Shown here: positions 31,913 to 43,042 of the stretch, piece after piece | Layout of the letters: every line of letters starts with the position of its first letter | How positions within the stretch are numbered: position 1 is the stretch's first letter | DNA from: Heligmosomoides polygyrus polygyrus | Lineage: Eukaryota > Nematoda > Chromadorea > Rhabditida > Heligmosomidae | Direction of reading: 5' to 3' | Assembly (NCBI GenBank): GCA_947396885.1 | Contig: OX377204.1 | Span: 87,678,728 to 87,742,727, forward strand | DNA: 64,000 nucleotides | The notes under the pieces: generated by a model | What the model saw: the letters and a program-made list of their open reading frames with translations, nothing else | Told to the model about the DNA's origin: nothing | Database searches by the model: none | Translations under genes and position numbers: made by a program

Positions 31913-32379
31913 GGCCGCTATGCGTGCTAGAGGAGAGCATTGCTGTTATGATGACCTTTTTGCTCCTTTTCCTTACTATTTTTTATATTTTCTAGACCAC
32001 GGCGTGTTAAACGCAACATGCTATCCATATATAAGCTGTATATCAAAGAAATCACATATATATCAACACTGAATCCCCTCCCCGCGTTTGCATAGCGCCA
32101 AGATTTGCACCGCGAAAGGCCCTTTCTAGGTTCCACCCTCCCGACTAGGAACTCGAATAAAGAGTCTAGGCTCTATCTGGGCAACGAGGCTGGTATAGTT
32201 TAGTTGTTTTCATATGTTGTTGCTGATTTATTGTGTTCCGTTAGTTATGTCAAGAAATCGTTTAAGAGCGGCCACGACACCATCACTGTGCAGGATTGCC
32301 GCGGAGAAATTATAAGAGCACGATAGTATACTACTAAGGTGAATTTCATTTGATTAAATGGCGATTTCTCACATTTCAG
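31913..32379. other. Likely 5' flank of gene 2
   Basis: The start codon of gene 2 should lie upstream of the 32380 acceptor, but no ATG in a matching phase with a good donor was found. A GTGAATTT donor-like site is at 32339. No SL-type sequence or promoter is recognisable. Confidence 0.3.
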
Positions 32380-35300
32380 CGTATTGCTCTACTGCTCTGC
32401 ACAACGCTTGTTTTACCAGTCATCGCACAGGAAGAAGGTAAGATTGTAGCACTTCCCATCACTACCCCACACTGGGTAGCTTCTGGGTTTTTTTGTAGTT
32501 CGAGAGCGGAGGTTAGGATCAAGTTTGGGCGCTATCTGAGTTTGGTTGGTGCAATTTCGATAATTTCAATAGTCAATCCAGAGTGTGATATTCTAGGTGG
32601 ACCTAAAATGCAAAAAAAAAATCGCCTGCATCACCTGTCGTCCAGTTGACAATCGACTTACTTTAGCGGGCGCTAGCAGCGTCTTCATTCGACCCTGTCG
32701 CGTGTCAGAGTGCTCCAAGTGATCCTCCTTGCTCGAGGAACACGAAGAGCGTCATATCGGTGGTTTAGGGCTTTCACGAAGAAGTCCGACCAAAGTGTTG
32801 GTGCAAATGCAAAAAGTGGGGTCCGGAAAATAAAGGATAAAGGATAAAGGACGAGGTTACTCAATCCCTTTTGGGATGCGCCACGCATATTGCTTCTACG
32901 GGATATCGTGGAGGCGATTTGAATGAGTATTTGGCCATACAATGACTTGCGGTGGCCAGCCGATGAACAAGTCAGCGCTCTATCCTTCCCAGACAAGTCT
33001 GGTACCAATTCACCGACCCCGGAGGGATGGAAGGCTTGGTTGGTCCTGGTTCGGATTTCCCTGGGCGGGAAATCTAAACCAGGAACCTGGTATCGGGTGC
33101 ACGCGACAGTCGGCGCCTCCTCGGGCTGCGCTACACGCGCCCATCCGGAAAATATCAAATACAAAATGAAGGAAAGACGCTCACCCATTAGCGTCGAAGC
33201 GCAGCCTCACGAGCGCAGGGTGGAATCTTGTGCACTCAGAGTATATAAATGTATATATATATATATATAAATAAATAAATAAATATAAATATAAATATCG
33301 TGAACGCGATAGAGAATGGTTGAGAATCCTATCCTACCATATGCAACTATTCTACTCTATACAACATGCGAGTTTTTACGGCAATGGAGGTAAGAAGTCC
33401 TGAAGAATGAAAAAGTGGTCAATACGTTCTATTCTCGGGGCTTGCAGGTGAAACACTGAACCGTGGGGTATATTATACCATTTTCACGCCTAATTCGACA
33501 TTCTTCTAGACAAAATTAATTCTTCTAAAATCATAGTGGGCGTCCTCCAAATTGAAGCGAGCATCTTAGGCGCCTTTTATACTTGCGCCGCTCCGCGGCG
33601 CGGCGTGATGGTCGGCATGGCTATCGATTTTTCGCGCCGCGAGGCGGCGCCGCATCGCTTTTATACTCCGCCGTCGTGAAACACCACACTTGACGGAATT
33701 TTGGGTTACGGTATTCGGCGAATCGCGCCGCTGAGGTGAAGGGCGCGGCGCGGCGCGATCAGCCGCGGCAGACTCGGCGTGGGGTGGGAGATTTCACCTC
33801 TTCGACCAAACTTCTCCTATTGTGAAGGAGGGGGGGGGGGTTAGGGTGCTGGTCACGAATCTGACATCGTTTTTTAAAGTTACGGGCGATTACGGTAGGT
33901 TCGGGGAGTTAGGGGAGTTCGGGCGAAATCGGTGACCATGACCTTAGCCCGTACCTTCTGTAACCTAGGAACAGAATAGAGATCTGTAGACATTCACAAA
34001 GCTTCATATATCACGCTAAAGATATGCTTAGTGCACAGTGGCCCTAGAATGGCCATATGAGAAAGAATTTTGAGTGATTCTTGACGATGGGTACGTTCCA
34101 GCAGTTTTACTTTTGGAGCCGCACATGTCGCAAAATAAGGAGTGGTTTAGCGCCATTTGCATTGCAGGGGATTCGACTCAATACCACACTCACCAGTTTC
34201 AACCGTAGGTTGAGCGAACGACTTCGACTCCAGGCTTAAGAGAGGATTCGTCGCTCCCCACAGGAATCCCACGACAAACATTGACAAGATGCATTGCGCT
34301 GATCAGCCAAAAAATCCTTCCCGTTTTGGTCCCTCAATGACTCGTGGACCGTTTCCGGAGCACGGGCCGTAGTGCGCAGATGCTCGTGGCCGCGCGTCGC
34401 TGACGCTCCTTTTCTAACTGCAATCGCGCAGCGGCGCGTCAAAATCGTGGCGCGGCGCGACTGGCCGCGCCGCTCCCCAAATTGACGCGCCGCGCCGCGG
34501 CGGGAGTATAAAAGGCGCCTTACCGGTTAAACTTCAGACTGTCTAAGATGGTAGGAATAATTGTTCTTCAAAGAAAATCTGGCATAACTTTCTTCATATT
34601 TTCTAGTTCGGCTGCCCGGATGAGTGTAATAATTTTATAAGATGTTTATTTTTTTGAAGAAAATCAACAAATTAAAATTATTAAAGTGCAAGAATGAAGC
34701 AATCGTTCAGCGCATTAAAAGACTCGATCGCGTCATACTCATCGCGATTTTTATTTGATTGGTAGTGTAAATGCTGCTTACATAAAGCATCAATGTTAGG
34801 ATATGTAGGTTCCTTCCAACTGCAGTTGGAACATGTATTAGCTATTAGCTATATTAGCAATACATGTATTAGCTACATCGTTTATACGTGAGAAACTCCA
34901 TGCAAACAAAAATTTTGCTATCACTTGGATAGAAGTCGCGACGCCTTGGTTAAGGGTACGGAGCAATCTCTGTTTTGGAGCTAGAAACAATCACTTTCCT
35001 GCTCTTTAATACAACCCTCAAAGTATTATTTGTACTTAAAAATTAGGGTTTTATAAAATTTTGAACAATGTTTCCGCTTATTGGGTAGGAGAATTAAAAC
35101 TTCTAACAAAGTCATACTCAAATGTTCCCAAAACAATTAGTTGTTCCAACCATTCTAGAAAGTCTCTAGTCTAATGTGGAAAAAGCTCTCTTTAATTTGG
35201 AAGATGTTCAGTTTGATTTCAGAATTGTTAGGTGTGTTTAGAAGAGTGTTCAATTCGGCGTGAAAAGTGTCCAAATTGAGGTGAAAACGGTACAGTAATA

Positions 35301-38300
35301 TAAAGTTGGTTTCATCTGTTACAATTGAGATTTAACGTACAAAAGGAATATTTTTTTATGTGAGTTACACAGGAGAAGAAGATGGAGGAGGTGAAGAAGG
35401 AGGAGAAGGAGGGGGAGGAGGAGAACCGTGCGCAGGTGGAGAAGTTGATCATGACTTTCTCGATAGGATCAAGGAAGCAGAATGCGATGAGATCAAAGGC
35501 AGCCTAATAATGAGAAGCTTAGATTGTAAGTCTCATAATTTAATCAGTGATTCCTATAAATGCGCAAACGAACGGATTATATAGTGGTCTAGACTTTTCT
35601 CGAAGTTGAATTTGCTATTTTTGGCGTATGAAACCTGCTTTTTTCAACGTCAATTTTGATAGCTAAAAAACACCGTTACAGCAGCTGACAACCTCACTAG
35701 CAGCCACTTGAGGTTTAGAGAAAAAATTGTTTCTGTCATGTTCATTGGAAAAAATCATTAAGGAAGCTGGACCAATGAAAAGCTTTTCAGTGGATCGCGA
35801 ATCTCTCGAACCTCTTCAGAGAGTGAAGAAGGTTGAAGGACAAGTGATTTTCGAGGACAACGTTGGCTTTGAAGATCTATCGTTCCTTTCTGGCCTTGAA
35901 GAGATTATAAATGACTCAGAAGGCTTGTCGTCTTATCCTAAATAGAATTAGATTTTACAAAATTCAGTAGCGGAAATTCTTAGCAATATTTCTTAAAGGA
36001 TCAGCTACCATTTTTTGCTTACGAGCTGCATGCATGTCTATTAGAACATTAAATTTACAACATTTACTTGTAGAGAATCTCGAGCCCATTGAAGTGGCTG
36101 TCAGCAATACTGAAACTACCACTGCAAATATTTAGTACTTGAAGCAGGCGATTACGAGTCGTTTTCAGAACCGGCGCTCAAGATATCGAATAATCGAGGG
36201 CTCACGTCGCTTGGAATGCCGAATTTGGAAAGTGTAGTCTCGGCAGGTGAAGGGCCATCAGTAGAGATATACTCCAAGGAAGCGTTGCCGGAGGACGTAG
36301 AAGAGATGTTGAAATCCGTGTCTGGAGAACGGTATAAATTCGTGCTCGCGGACAAAGAAGAAGTCGAGGAGGAAACGGCCTCAAACCTTTCAGTTTTAAG
36401 TATGTCCTTAGAAATGTTGAAGAAACACATATCCTGTCCTATCCTACAAGCGAGAACGGTCGTTTGTCTGGGTGTTTTTGTTTGTTTGCACAGAGGTGCT
36501 GAAGGAGTGTATTGGGAGGAAGTGTGGGGATGAGGGGGGGGGGGGGTTGTAGTTGTGTGGTGTCACCTGCGTCGTGTTGAGAGGGGTCAGAAGACGTGTC
36601 GCTAATGTCACGCAAAGGGCGTCCGAGTTCCAAACATGTGCCATCGACGTCGTGAAAGCGAGCGTCCGAGTTCAGAATAGGTGTTATCGACGTTGTTCAA
36701 CAGGCGTCTGAGTTTAGAAGACATGTCACCAATGTCGCGCAAAGGACGTCCAGGTAGAGAAGAGGGGTCACCGATGTCGCGTAATGGGTGTCTGGGTTAA
36801 GAAGATGTGTAACTGATGTCACGCAAAGGACGTCCGGCTTGAGAAGACATGTCACCGACGTCGTTCATCAGGTGCCTGGGTTCAAAAGAGTTGTCACTGA
36901 TGTCGCAAAAGGCCTGTGCGGATTCAGACGACGTGTTACCAATCAAGGTGGGACCATTAATGGGGGAGTGGTGAAGGATGGTGGTCCAGTAAGGAGGGAC
37001 CGGGAAAGGATTGACCAATAAACCAGTGAGGAGGGGGGGGGGGAACCAGTAAAGGGGTACCAGTGAAGGTGGGACCAGGGATGAGCGGATAACAAAATTT
37101 TCAAACCCGGATAACGGATAACGGATAATTTTGCCCAAAAATCGCCGGATAACGGAAAAACGGATAACGAACAAACAACAAAAATAAAACTGGACTTAAA
37201 CTGCTCTTATTTCAACTTCAGACATGGAACGCAACTGCTGTCAAATTATTATATAAGTCTTTTCTAACGACTTTAATGGAGTTTTTTTTTTTAAACATAG
37301 TGCAGTCGCTTTAACAAAGCCCTATGGGATTCTCACGAAACTTCAGTAAAAGAAACGCTTCTTCATTGCCATCCAAACCGATGCCGAGTTCGAATTGCGA
37401 ACCACGATTCCTTCACCAGGTTCCACGAACTGCTATCAAACTCATCAGGGAGGACAAAAAGCTGTGAAACTAAAACTGCTCTGCAAACTCTACTCTTCTG
37501 ATGTTTCGCTATGATCACCTTAATTTAAGTCTGGAAAAGATGAGAAGAGACTTTGTTCATCCAAGCACATTTCCATAATACAATTTTTCATATTTTTGCC
37601 GTTTAAAACGAATTGGAAGAACGAGGCGAAGGATGCGTAAAACAGCCCAACTAACCGTATGGAAACATTCGTAAGTCGCCCTTGGAGGGAGAGATGTGAG
37701 ACTCATTCACCTCATATTCATTCACATTTGTCTTCATCGAACAACTTGAGCTCATTTTGCCAGTTTCCATTGTTGGGTGGTTTTAGTGATCAATCGTCAG
37801 GTTTTCTTTTTGAATTAAGACTGTGACCAAACAGATAGATCCTTGGATGAATGGCTCCTCCGATGCTTCTTGACTTTTCTATGCTAGGCCGACTCAGCCG
37901 AATAAAGTCTACATAACAATCTTGATTCCACGCGGATCGATACTTTTGTTCGACAGTATCCCAAGATCTAAGAAGAACGTGGAATGAGATGGGTGAAATA
38001 CCAGCTTTCTACAGGCTAAAGACTACGAGCCATTGTGCAGTCCTAATGCAGAGAGATATGAAAACTAGGAAAGCAGAAGTAGAGTGTCCCTGAAAGGCAA
38101 TCTTAATTTAAAATGAAGCTCCAACATGCGCAGCGGGGAATCAGTTTAGTACAGTTCAATTGCACTATTTTGATTTTTAATAGAGTGGATCAATTCCTTA
38201 ACACTACGGAGGTACCAACAGTACCAGCGTACAGAAAATGCTTTCAGAAAACCGTTTCTACAAAAAAATCTCAACAATTTGTAGGATTTGTAGGCGTAGC

Positions 38301-41300
38301 TTTCTCCACTCATTTAGATTGAACCTGTGCCCATTTTGCTTGTATTCATTACTGCTTAGCTGTACGTGTTTAATGCGTTACAACAGTCTATCAGTAAAAA
38401 CTAAAATACATTTGCCGAATGCTACCTGCATACTGCGATCGTGGAAAAGAACGCTAAATTCGGCACTAAACAATTCTTCTTGGGATATGCCAGGCCCTCC
38501 ACTTGTGACCGCCAGTAATATTATCAAGGCAGCTTGTATGCATTCTTGGTCTGCATATGGCTTGTGGTGAAATGCTCATGAAGAAATCAGCCCATAATAG
38601 GTTTCATAGATGTATGGTATAAATGGACGACCCTGGAAGGATGGAAGTTAGACGGCTTTCCAACTACGTCACCAGTGCCTGAACTCACCCACCTCCTAGA
38701 TTTGAATGCCCTCAATTGTTGCTCGCGATCACTCCTATGATTGTGAAGATTACACAGCTATACAATACTACGCCCAAACCTGGGTATCAGCCAATTTGTT
38801 GTTCGTTATCCGGTCGAAAATCGCCGGATAACGAACAACAAAACGGATAGGCTAAAACCTCCCGGAAACCGGATAACGGATAACGGATAACGGATAATCC
38901 GCTCATCCCTGGGTGGGACCAGCAATGGGGACCGGTGAAGTGGGGGGGGGGGAACCAGTGATGGGGCGACCGATGAAGGATAGGGGACCAGTGAAGAGGG
39001 GACCAGTAAATCAAGGTGCAGTGAAGGTGAGAGCTGTTGTAGGGGCGGACAAAGAGGGGGGGGGGGGAGGGGTGGCAGTGAAGGGCGAACCGGAAAAGGT
39101 GGCAATAAAGGGGGAACCATTGAAGAGGGACCAGTAAAAGGGGGACCAGTGAGGGTGAGACCGGTAAAGGAGGGGGGGGGGGACCAGTAGAGGGTTCACC
39201 TATAAAGGGGAACCAGTGAAGATGGGACCAGTAATAGAGAGAGACTGGTGAAGGGGGTGGGGGTCCAGTGAAGGGAACCAATAAATGGCGTGCCGGTGAA
39301 GGACCAGTCAAGAGGGGACCAGCAAGGGAGCCAATAAAGGGAACACCAGTTAAGGGGGTTCACTAAAGGGTCCGGTAATAGAACCATTAAAAACCATTAA
39401 AAGGGGACTATAATTAATAAATAGAACGAGTACTTCAGAGAATGAATCGCGTACGTGCAATAGAGGGTGTGGCACCATAGGAGCAGTTTTGAAGATTTTG
39501 CCCTACCATTCTATATAGCAAAACCAGTTTTTTTACTGTCATGAATGAGAGAAGGCCTAAAAAGGACAAGAAGACGTTCGGGGTGTTCTACTATTCTCCG
39601 TGTTTGGGGCGAAGCACCAACCAAACGTTTGGCAGCCGGCAGGCCGTTGAACGTCTGGTTCACACCGCTGTAGAACATTTCATAAGTAGCTACGTGCGCC
39701 GACCCTGTTTTACTTCTGGAGCCATGTCTAGTGTTGATTCAACAGGTTCAATTAGGTTGGCCGGAAAGTTCCGGCGGTTTGATTCAAACGATAGCAAAGA
39801 CTTAGTTCCTTCCATGCTGTTGAGCATATACATGGTGCGACGAGACTTTTCCAATGATTCATCTCTTTTGCCAGTTCTTCACCTTCGCCACTGGAAATAT
39901 TTAGTAGTTGAAGGTCCTTTTCGGATGTTCGCTTCCATGTGTTTCTCGGAAGACTTCTGCTACCATCTTTAGGATTCCATTACCTGACCACTCGTGGAAA
40001 TCGGTGCTCCGGCATTCTCACAGGACTGCGAGGCATAGACGTCTTTGTGCTATTGATATAAAGAGACTATTTAATTCGCTCTGGTTTAGGACTTTGCTGA
40101 GAGGCAGGCTGTCGGTGTATCGTACTCTCTACATCTGTCAAAGATATTTCTTATGGAAGGGTTTTGCCTTTTGGTTCACTTCAAAAACATCGCCTGCGAA
40201 TGTTTCACTCGCGTAGGCAACAATAGAGACGACAAAGGAGTAGTAGAGTCGCATCTTGATATTGATTACGATGGATGATAAGCTCCAAATTGGTCCAAGA
40301 TTCCGAAACACGGATGCCGCCTTCCATCAGAAATGTCTAACAATCCTTTTTTATTTCTTTTTCTGATTCTAAATTCCCATCGCGTGACACGGTACTTCCA
40401 AGATGAGTATTTCTGATTCTAAATTCCAATCGCATGACACGGTACTTTCAAGATATGTAAACTTCTGAACAACTTCAAGTTGTGATGCCTTTATGTCGAT
40501 AATTACGTTCATATAATATGTTACTCCTATCCTCATGGCTTTCAACTTATCCGGGTTCACTCGTAATCCAATCTTCTTAGCTTCATTCGCAAGGTTTGTG
40601 GTTACCTTTTGCAGTGAATCGTTACTCTCGGTAATAATAGCCAGATCGTCTGCAAAGTCGAAGTCTATCAAGCGGTATCTCGTGTTCCACTTGATGCCAA
40701 TTTCGTCATCTCATAGATTTCCTCAAGTCAGAGCAACATTGAACAGGAGGGGGAACGGTAAACATCCTTGTCTCAGTCCAGTAGCACCCTCGAAGAGCGT
40801 TGTGTGCTTTGCTTTCATTCTGACGCAACAGGAGCTCTCGTTTAAGTTCTTTAATACTTTTACAACAGTCTCAGGTATACCGTAGATTCTAAGAGTAGAG
40901 TGTAGCGATTCACAGTGAATACTATCCAAGGCTTTTCAGAATTCCACGAAATTGATAAGTTGCTTCCGAAATTCAAGACATTGCTCAATGACGTTTCGCA
41001 ACGTAAAGATTTGTTCACTTGTATATGTGAAATCCAATTTATTACATCAGATAGAACGAAGAATTCCGTGTTAGATGTTGCATAAAATTGCGAAGTGAGT
41101 TGAATATTGAATCAGTAATAAATGAACGAAGAGCGGTTGTACAAAATCCGCCAGAACTTTCCGGCCAACCCAATGTTTCGAGACGCTTGCACCGACTACG
41201 CTCTTTGTACACACAATTTCTTCGTTCAAGTGAAACATTTGAAATCAAAATAGACTCGTTTCAAATAAATTTGCACACTTTTCTAGGCATGATTAATGCC

Positions 41301-42731
41301 GCTCAAATTAAAAAAAAAAGTCTTCCAATTCAAAGCGAGCTTCTTCCACATCATCCCTGGGTAGACTTTCTGAGAGAGTTGGAATTTTCTCTAGTTTAAG
41401 GAACATTTAGTATAACTTTTGTGGAAATGTAAAATTTAACAGCTCCAGTAAGTGAAAGTACTGCCTAAAATTTTAAAGTTTTCATTTTGCAAGCAAAAAT
41501 AATAAACGAAATTTCGTTCTAAAGCGAAGAAAAGCAGTGTGAAAGGAGAGGCCGCGCATAGCTCTTGTCTGGTTCGTCGCAATTTTCATGTGATTCGTCG
41601 TAAAAATTCGTTTTTACGTCGAGTAGCGCAGAAGTATAACACATTAAGCACAACTGTAAAAAAAACAGATATCGCTGTTCTGGGGGAGGGGGGCAGCATT
41701 TGCGCTACCAATAAAATAAAAAATCGCTAGAAGTTAATCTATTTGACGACGGCGCTATATCTTACTATAATGGGCTAGCTGATTGCCCTTTTAGCGCGAT
41801 TTAAGACAAAATTTATTTTATTATTATTTCCACGAAAAATGGAACTTTTGTAAAATTTCAAACAACAACTGCCTGATAGCAGTGTCGTGGCTCCTATGAG
41901 GTAGACGCCTGAGACTCGACTGGGCCACGAAATCAGAAGGCTGAGCTAGCAGGGGAGTATGGTGAAGGTTCTGCCTGGTGAGCGGTCTGGCCAACTTCTC
42001 CCCTTCTCTTCCCTTTCCAGCTAGGCTAATGGTAAGTACTATCGGGGCCGGTGTGGTGACAAGAGAGCTGCGGCTCTCCGTCGACAGGTTCCGTAAGTAA
42101 TTAGGATTACGTTAGACGAAGTAAAGTAGTTAAAATAGAAAGTGTTCTATAGTGTAGCAGAATCCACACAGACAACACCCCTGATGCTCTCAGAGGGATT
42201 TTGTACAGTGTGTTCACATACTGGGGCAGGTGAAGAAAAACTTCAAAAACTCACACTAAATTTTTCGTGGACAAAAAATATTCGATCCGCTTCGTAGAGT
42301 GTTTTAGTCAGTAAAAGCTCGTTTATTGATTAGGAAGATGTTCGCTTTGATTTCAAAGGCGTCCAGCTTGCTTAGAAGTGTCCAATTTCACGTGGAAGTG
42401 GTGTACGTTTCGCTCATTTGTTTGCGTGAGAAATAATCAGCTTCTTTAGCCATTGTAATGATTGCAAGTGGAATCGTAGTGCTTCTAGTCATCGCTGCAG
42501 TAATAGGAATAGTCTTTACTAAGAAAGCGCAGAAGAAGAAACTGGATGAAACAGCGGTGGTTGTTCACGCATTTGTCTTTCTGTGCTGCCCGTTGTGTTC
42601 ATTGCAACGGTTTCCAGGTGAAGCGAATGGCAGGAGGATCAGTTGAGGGAGAATCTGTTGAATCGAACGTACCTGCGTATCGTGTGCCGTCGGAAAGCAG
42701 AAATCGCTTCGCTGGCTCTGCAGATGCATAA
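32380..42731 (+). CDS. IRLD-like receptor L-domain single-pass membrane protein, gene 2
   Basis: Six exons: 32380-32437, 35373-35525, 35791-35922, 36169-36399, 42450-42556, 42618-42731 (TAA at 42729). They sum to 795 nt, 264 residues, lacking only the start codon. Exon 1 is a signal peptide (LLLCTTLVLPVIA, then QEE). Exon 2 is a Gly/Glu-rich acidic stretch leading into the L domain (AECDEIKGSLIMRSLD). Exons 3-4 carry VGFEDLSFLSGLEEI and NNRGLTSLGMPNLE, then a LPEDVEEMLKSVSGERYKFV segment shared with gene 1. Exon 5 is one membrane helix (VLLVIAAVIGIVF) with a basic KKAQKKK stop. Exon 6 (VKRMAGGSVEG..) matches the start and end of the gene 1 tail. The exon 3 donor is GC, not GT. The exon 5 donor GTGGTT is weak; GTTGTT three bases on would also fit. 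Confidence 0.88.
32645..32800 (-). mobile_element. LINE family B, 3' fragment
   Basis: Reverse complement of the 12560-12680 type end (ACCCTGTCGCGTGTCAGAGT, CTCGAGGAACACGAAGAGCG). It sits in intron 1 of gene 2. Confidence 0.6.
32826..33144 (-). repeat. SINE family S1, copy
   Basis: A well-preserved copy: AAAGGATAAAGGATAAAGG tail at the left and a tRNA-like head at the right on the reverse strand (GTAGCGCAGCCCGAGGAGG .. GGTTCCTGGTTTAGATTTCC). Confidence 0.8.
33243..33300 (+). repeat. (TA)n / (AAAT)n microsatellite
   Basis: TATATATATATA then AATAAATAAATAAAT and AAATATAAATATAAAT. Confidence 0.9.
33568..34521. mobile_element. GC-rich-ended TIR element, ~950 bp
   Basis: TAGGCGCCTTTTATACTTGC followed by GCCGC repeats at the left; CGCCGCGGCGGGAGTATAAAAGGCGCCTTA-type complement at the right. 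It is a larger relative of the GTTTATACTTGCGCC MITEs. The interior holds an ACGGTAGG-type repeat (33840-33975). No transposase frame was seen. Confidence 0.65.
34522..35035. other. AT-rich part of gene 2 intron 1
   Basis: About 34880-35000 (GAGAAACTCCATGCAAACAA..) recurs near 53425-53540 and, inverted, near 7130-7230; a dispersed repeat of unknown type. Confidence 0.4.
35040..35300 (+). repeat. Dispersed phrase repeat R, direct copy
   Basis: AGAAGATGTTCAGTTTGATT-type phrases, then AAAAGTGTCCAAATT; ends about 75 bases before exon 2 of gene 2. Confidence 0.5.
35667..35722 (+). repeat. ~55-bp dispersed repeat, copy 2 of 3
   Basis: AAACACCGTTACAGCAGCTG .. GCAGCCACTTGAGGTTTAGA; in the 265-bp intron 2 of gene 2. 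Confidence 0.6.
36442..39658 (+). mobile_element. Helitron-like element 2, split by a hAT-like insertion
   Basis: It starts TCCTACAAGCGAGAACGG preceded by A, then GTTTGTCTGGG. It ends ..CAGGCCGTTGAACGTCTGG followed by T. The 3' hairpins are TTGGGGCGAAGCACCAA (one mismatch) and the terminal AACGTTTGG-type arm. Interior: ~42-bp units at 36590-36930 and GGGGACCAGTGAAGG-type arrays at 36940-37075 and 38920-39420. The hAT-like element 37076-38911 sits within the array. The 5' end is only 42 bases after exon 4 of gene 2. Confidence 0.75.
37076..38911. mobile_element. hAT-like non-autonomous element 2 with 8-bp target duplication
   Basis: It starts CAGGGATGAGCGGATAAC and ends in the complement ..GGATAATCCGCTCATCCCTG. 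A perfect 8-bp duplication GGTGGGAC is at 37068-37075 and 38912-38919. Subterminal GGATAACGGATAAC repeats on both sides. 1,836 bp; no transposase recognised. Inserted in the minisatellite of Helitron-like element 2, so it is younger. Confidence 0.9.
39752..41174. mobile_element. Possible mariner-type ends around a LINE relic
   Basis: TTAGGTTGGCCGGAAAGTTC on the left is mirrored by GAACTTTCCGGCCAACCCAA near 41155-41174. These look like mariner TIRs, but no flanking TA is left and no transposase is readable; the middle is largely LINE. Confidence 0.45.
39960..41060 (-). mobile_element. LINE relic, family C
   Basis: Minus-strand reverse-transcriptase pieces right to left: SIHCESLHSTLRIYGIPETV, then ATGLRQGCLPFPLLFNVAL near 40740. 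Then DFDFADDLAIITESNDSL (FADD box near 40660), GLRVNPDKLKAMRIG, and KFTYLESTVSCDWNLESEI. Downstream at 40150-40330 a worn SLSSIVINIKMRLYYS segment follows. Many breaks. It differs from families A and B in sequence. Confidence 0.8.
41255..41360 (-). repeat. Dispersed phrase repeat R, inverted copy
   Basis: Phrases GACTCGTTTCAAATAAATTT and AGTCTTCCAATTCAAAGCGA are the reverse of the R repeat. Confidence 0.4.
41400..42299. other. Gene 2 intron 4, unassigned part
   Basis: About 41880-42090 is a less AT-rich stretch (GGCTCCTATGAGGTAGACGC..) that looks like a repeat fragment; I could not match it within the window. Confidence 0.3.
42300..42420 (+). repeat. Dispersed phrase repeat R, direct copy
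   Basis: AGGAAGATGTTCGCTTTGAT .. TTAGAAGTGTCCAATTTCAC; ends 30 bases before the membrane exon of gene 2. Confidence 0.5.
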
Positions 42732-42828
42732 CCTTGTTCAGACGATTATTATGCAGTAACAAAAACTAGCAACTAAATATTCTCTGAGTTCAGCTATCTT
42801 TTCCATTTATTTCCTTCTAATTGCTCTT

Positions 42829-42834
42829 AATAAA
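42829..42834 (+). promoter_or_regulatory. Poly(A) signal AATAAA of gene 2
   Basis: 98 bases after the gene 2 stop codon, nearly the same spacing as in gene 1. Confidence 0.7.
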
Positions 42835-43042
42835 TAGAGTAAAAGTCTGGAGTATTTCAAATTAGCATAAATTTTTCGATATTAGGTACCTAATGCCATA
42901 GTTCATTAGTAATTTAGAGATTAGCGGAGGAGTCTACCCTCATTATAAATGTGTGTGTTGTGTGTGTGTGTTTCCGTCACAACTGGAGTTGGGAGGGCCG
43001 TGCTGGAGAAGATACTCGACGATTGATAGCGATCAACAACGG

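Noticed and set aside
36070..36134. Extra exon in gene 2 after a TTGTAG acceptor (NLEPIEVAVSNTETTT..)
   Set aside because: The frame hits a stop before a donor, and exons 3 and 4 join in phase without it, exactly as in gene 1.
38787..39311. 174-codon minus-strand frame rich in Pro/Ser/Leu
   Set aside because: It is a translation of the GGGACCAGTGAAGG array of Helitron-like element 2. The same applies to 47032-47451.
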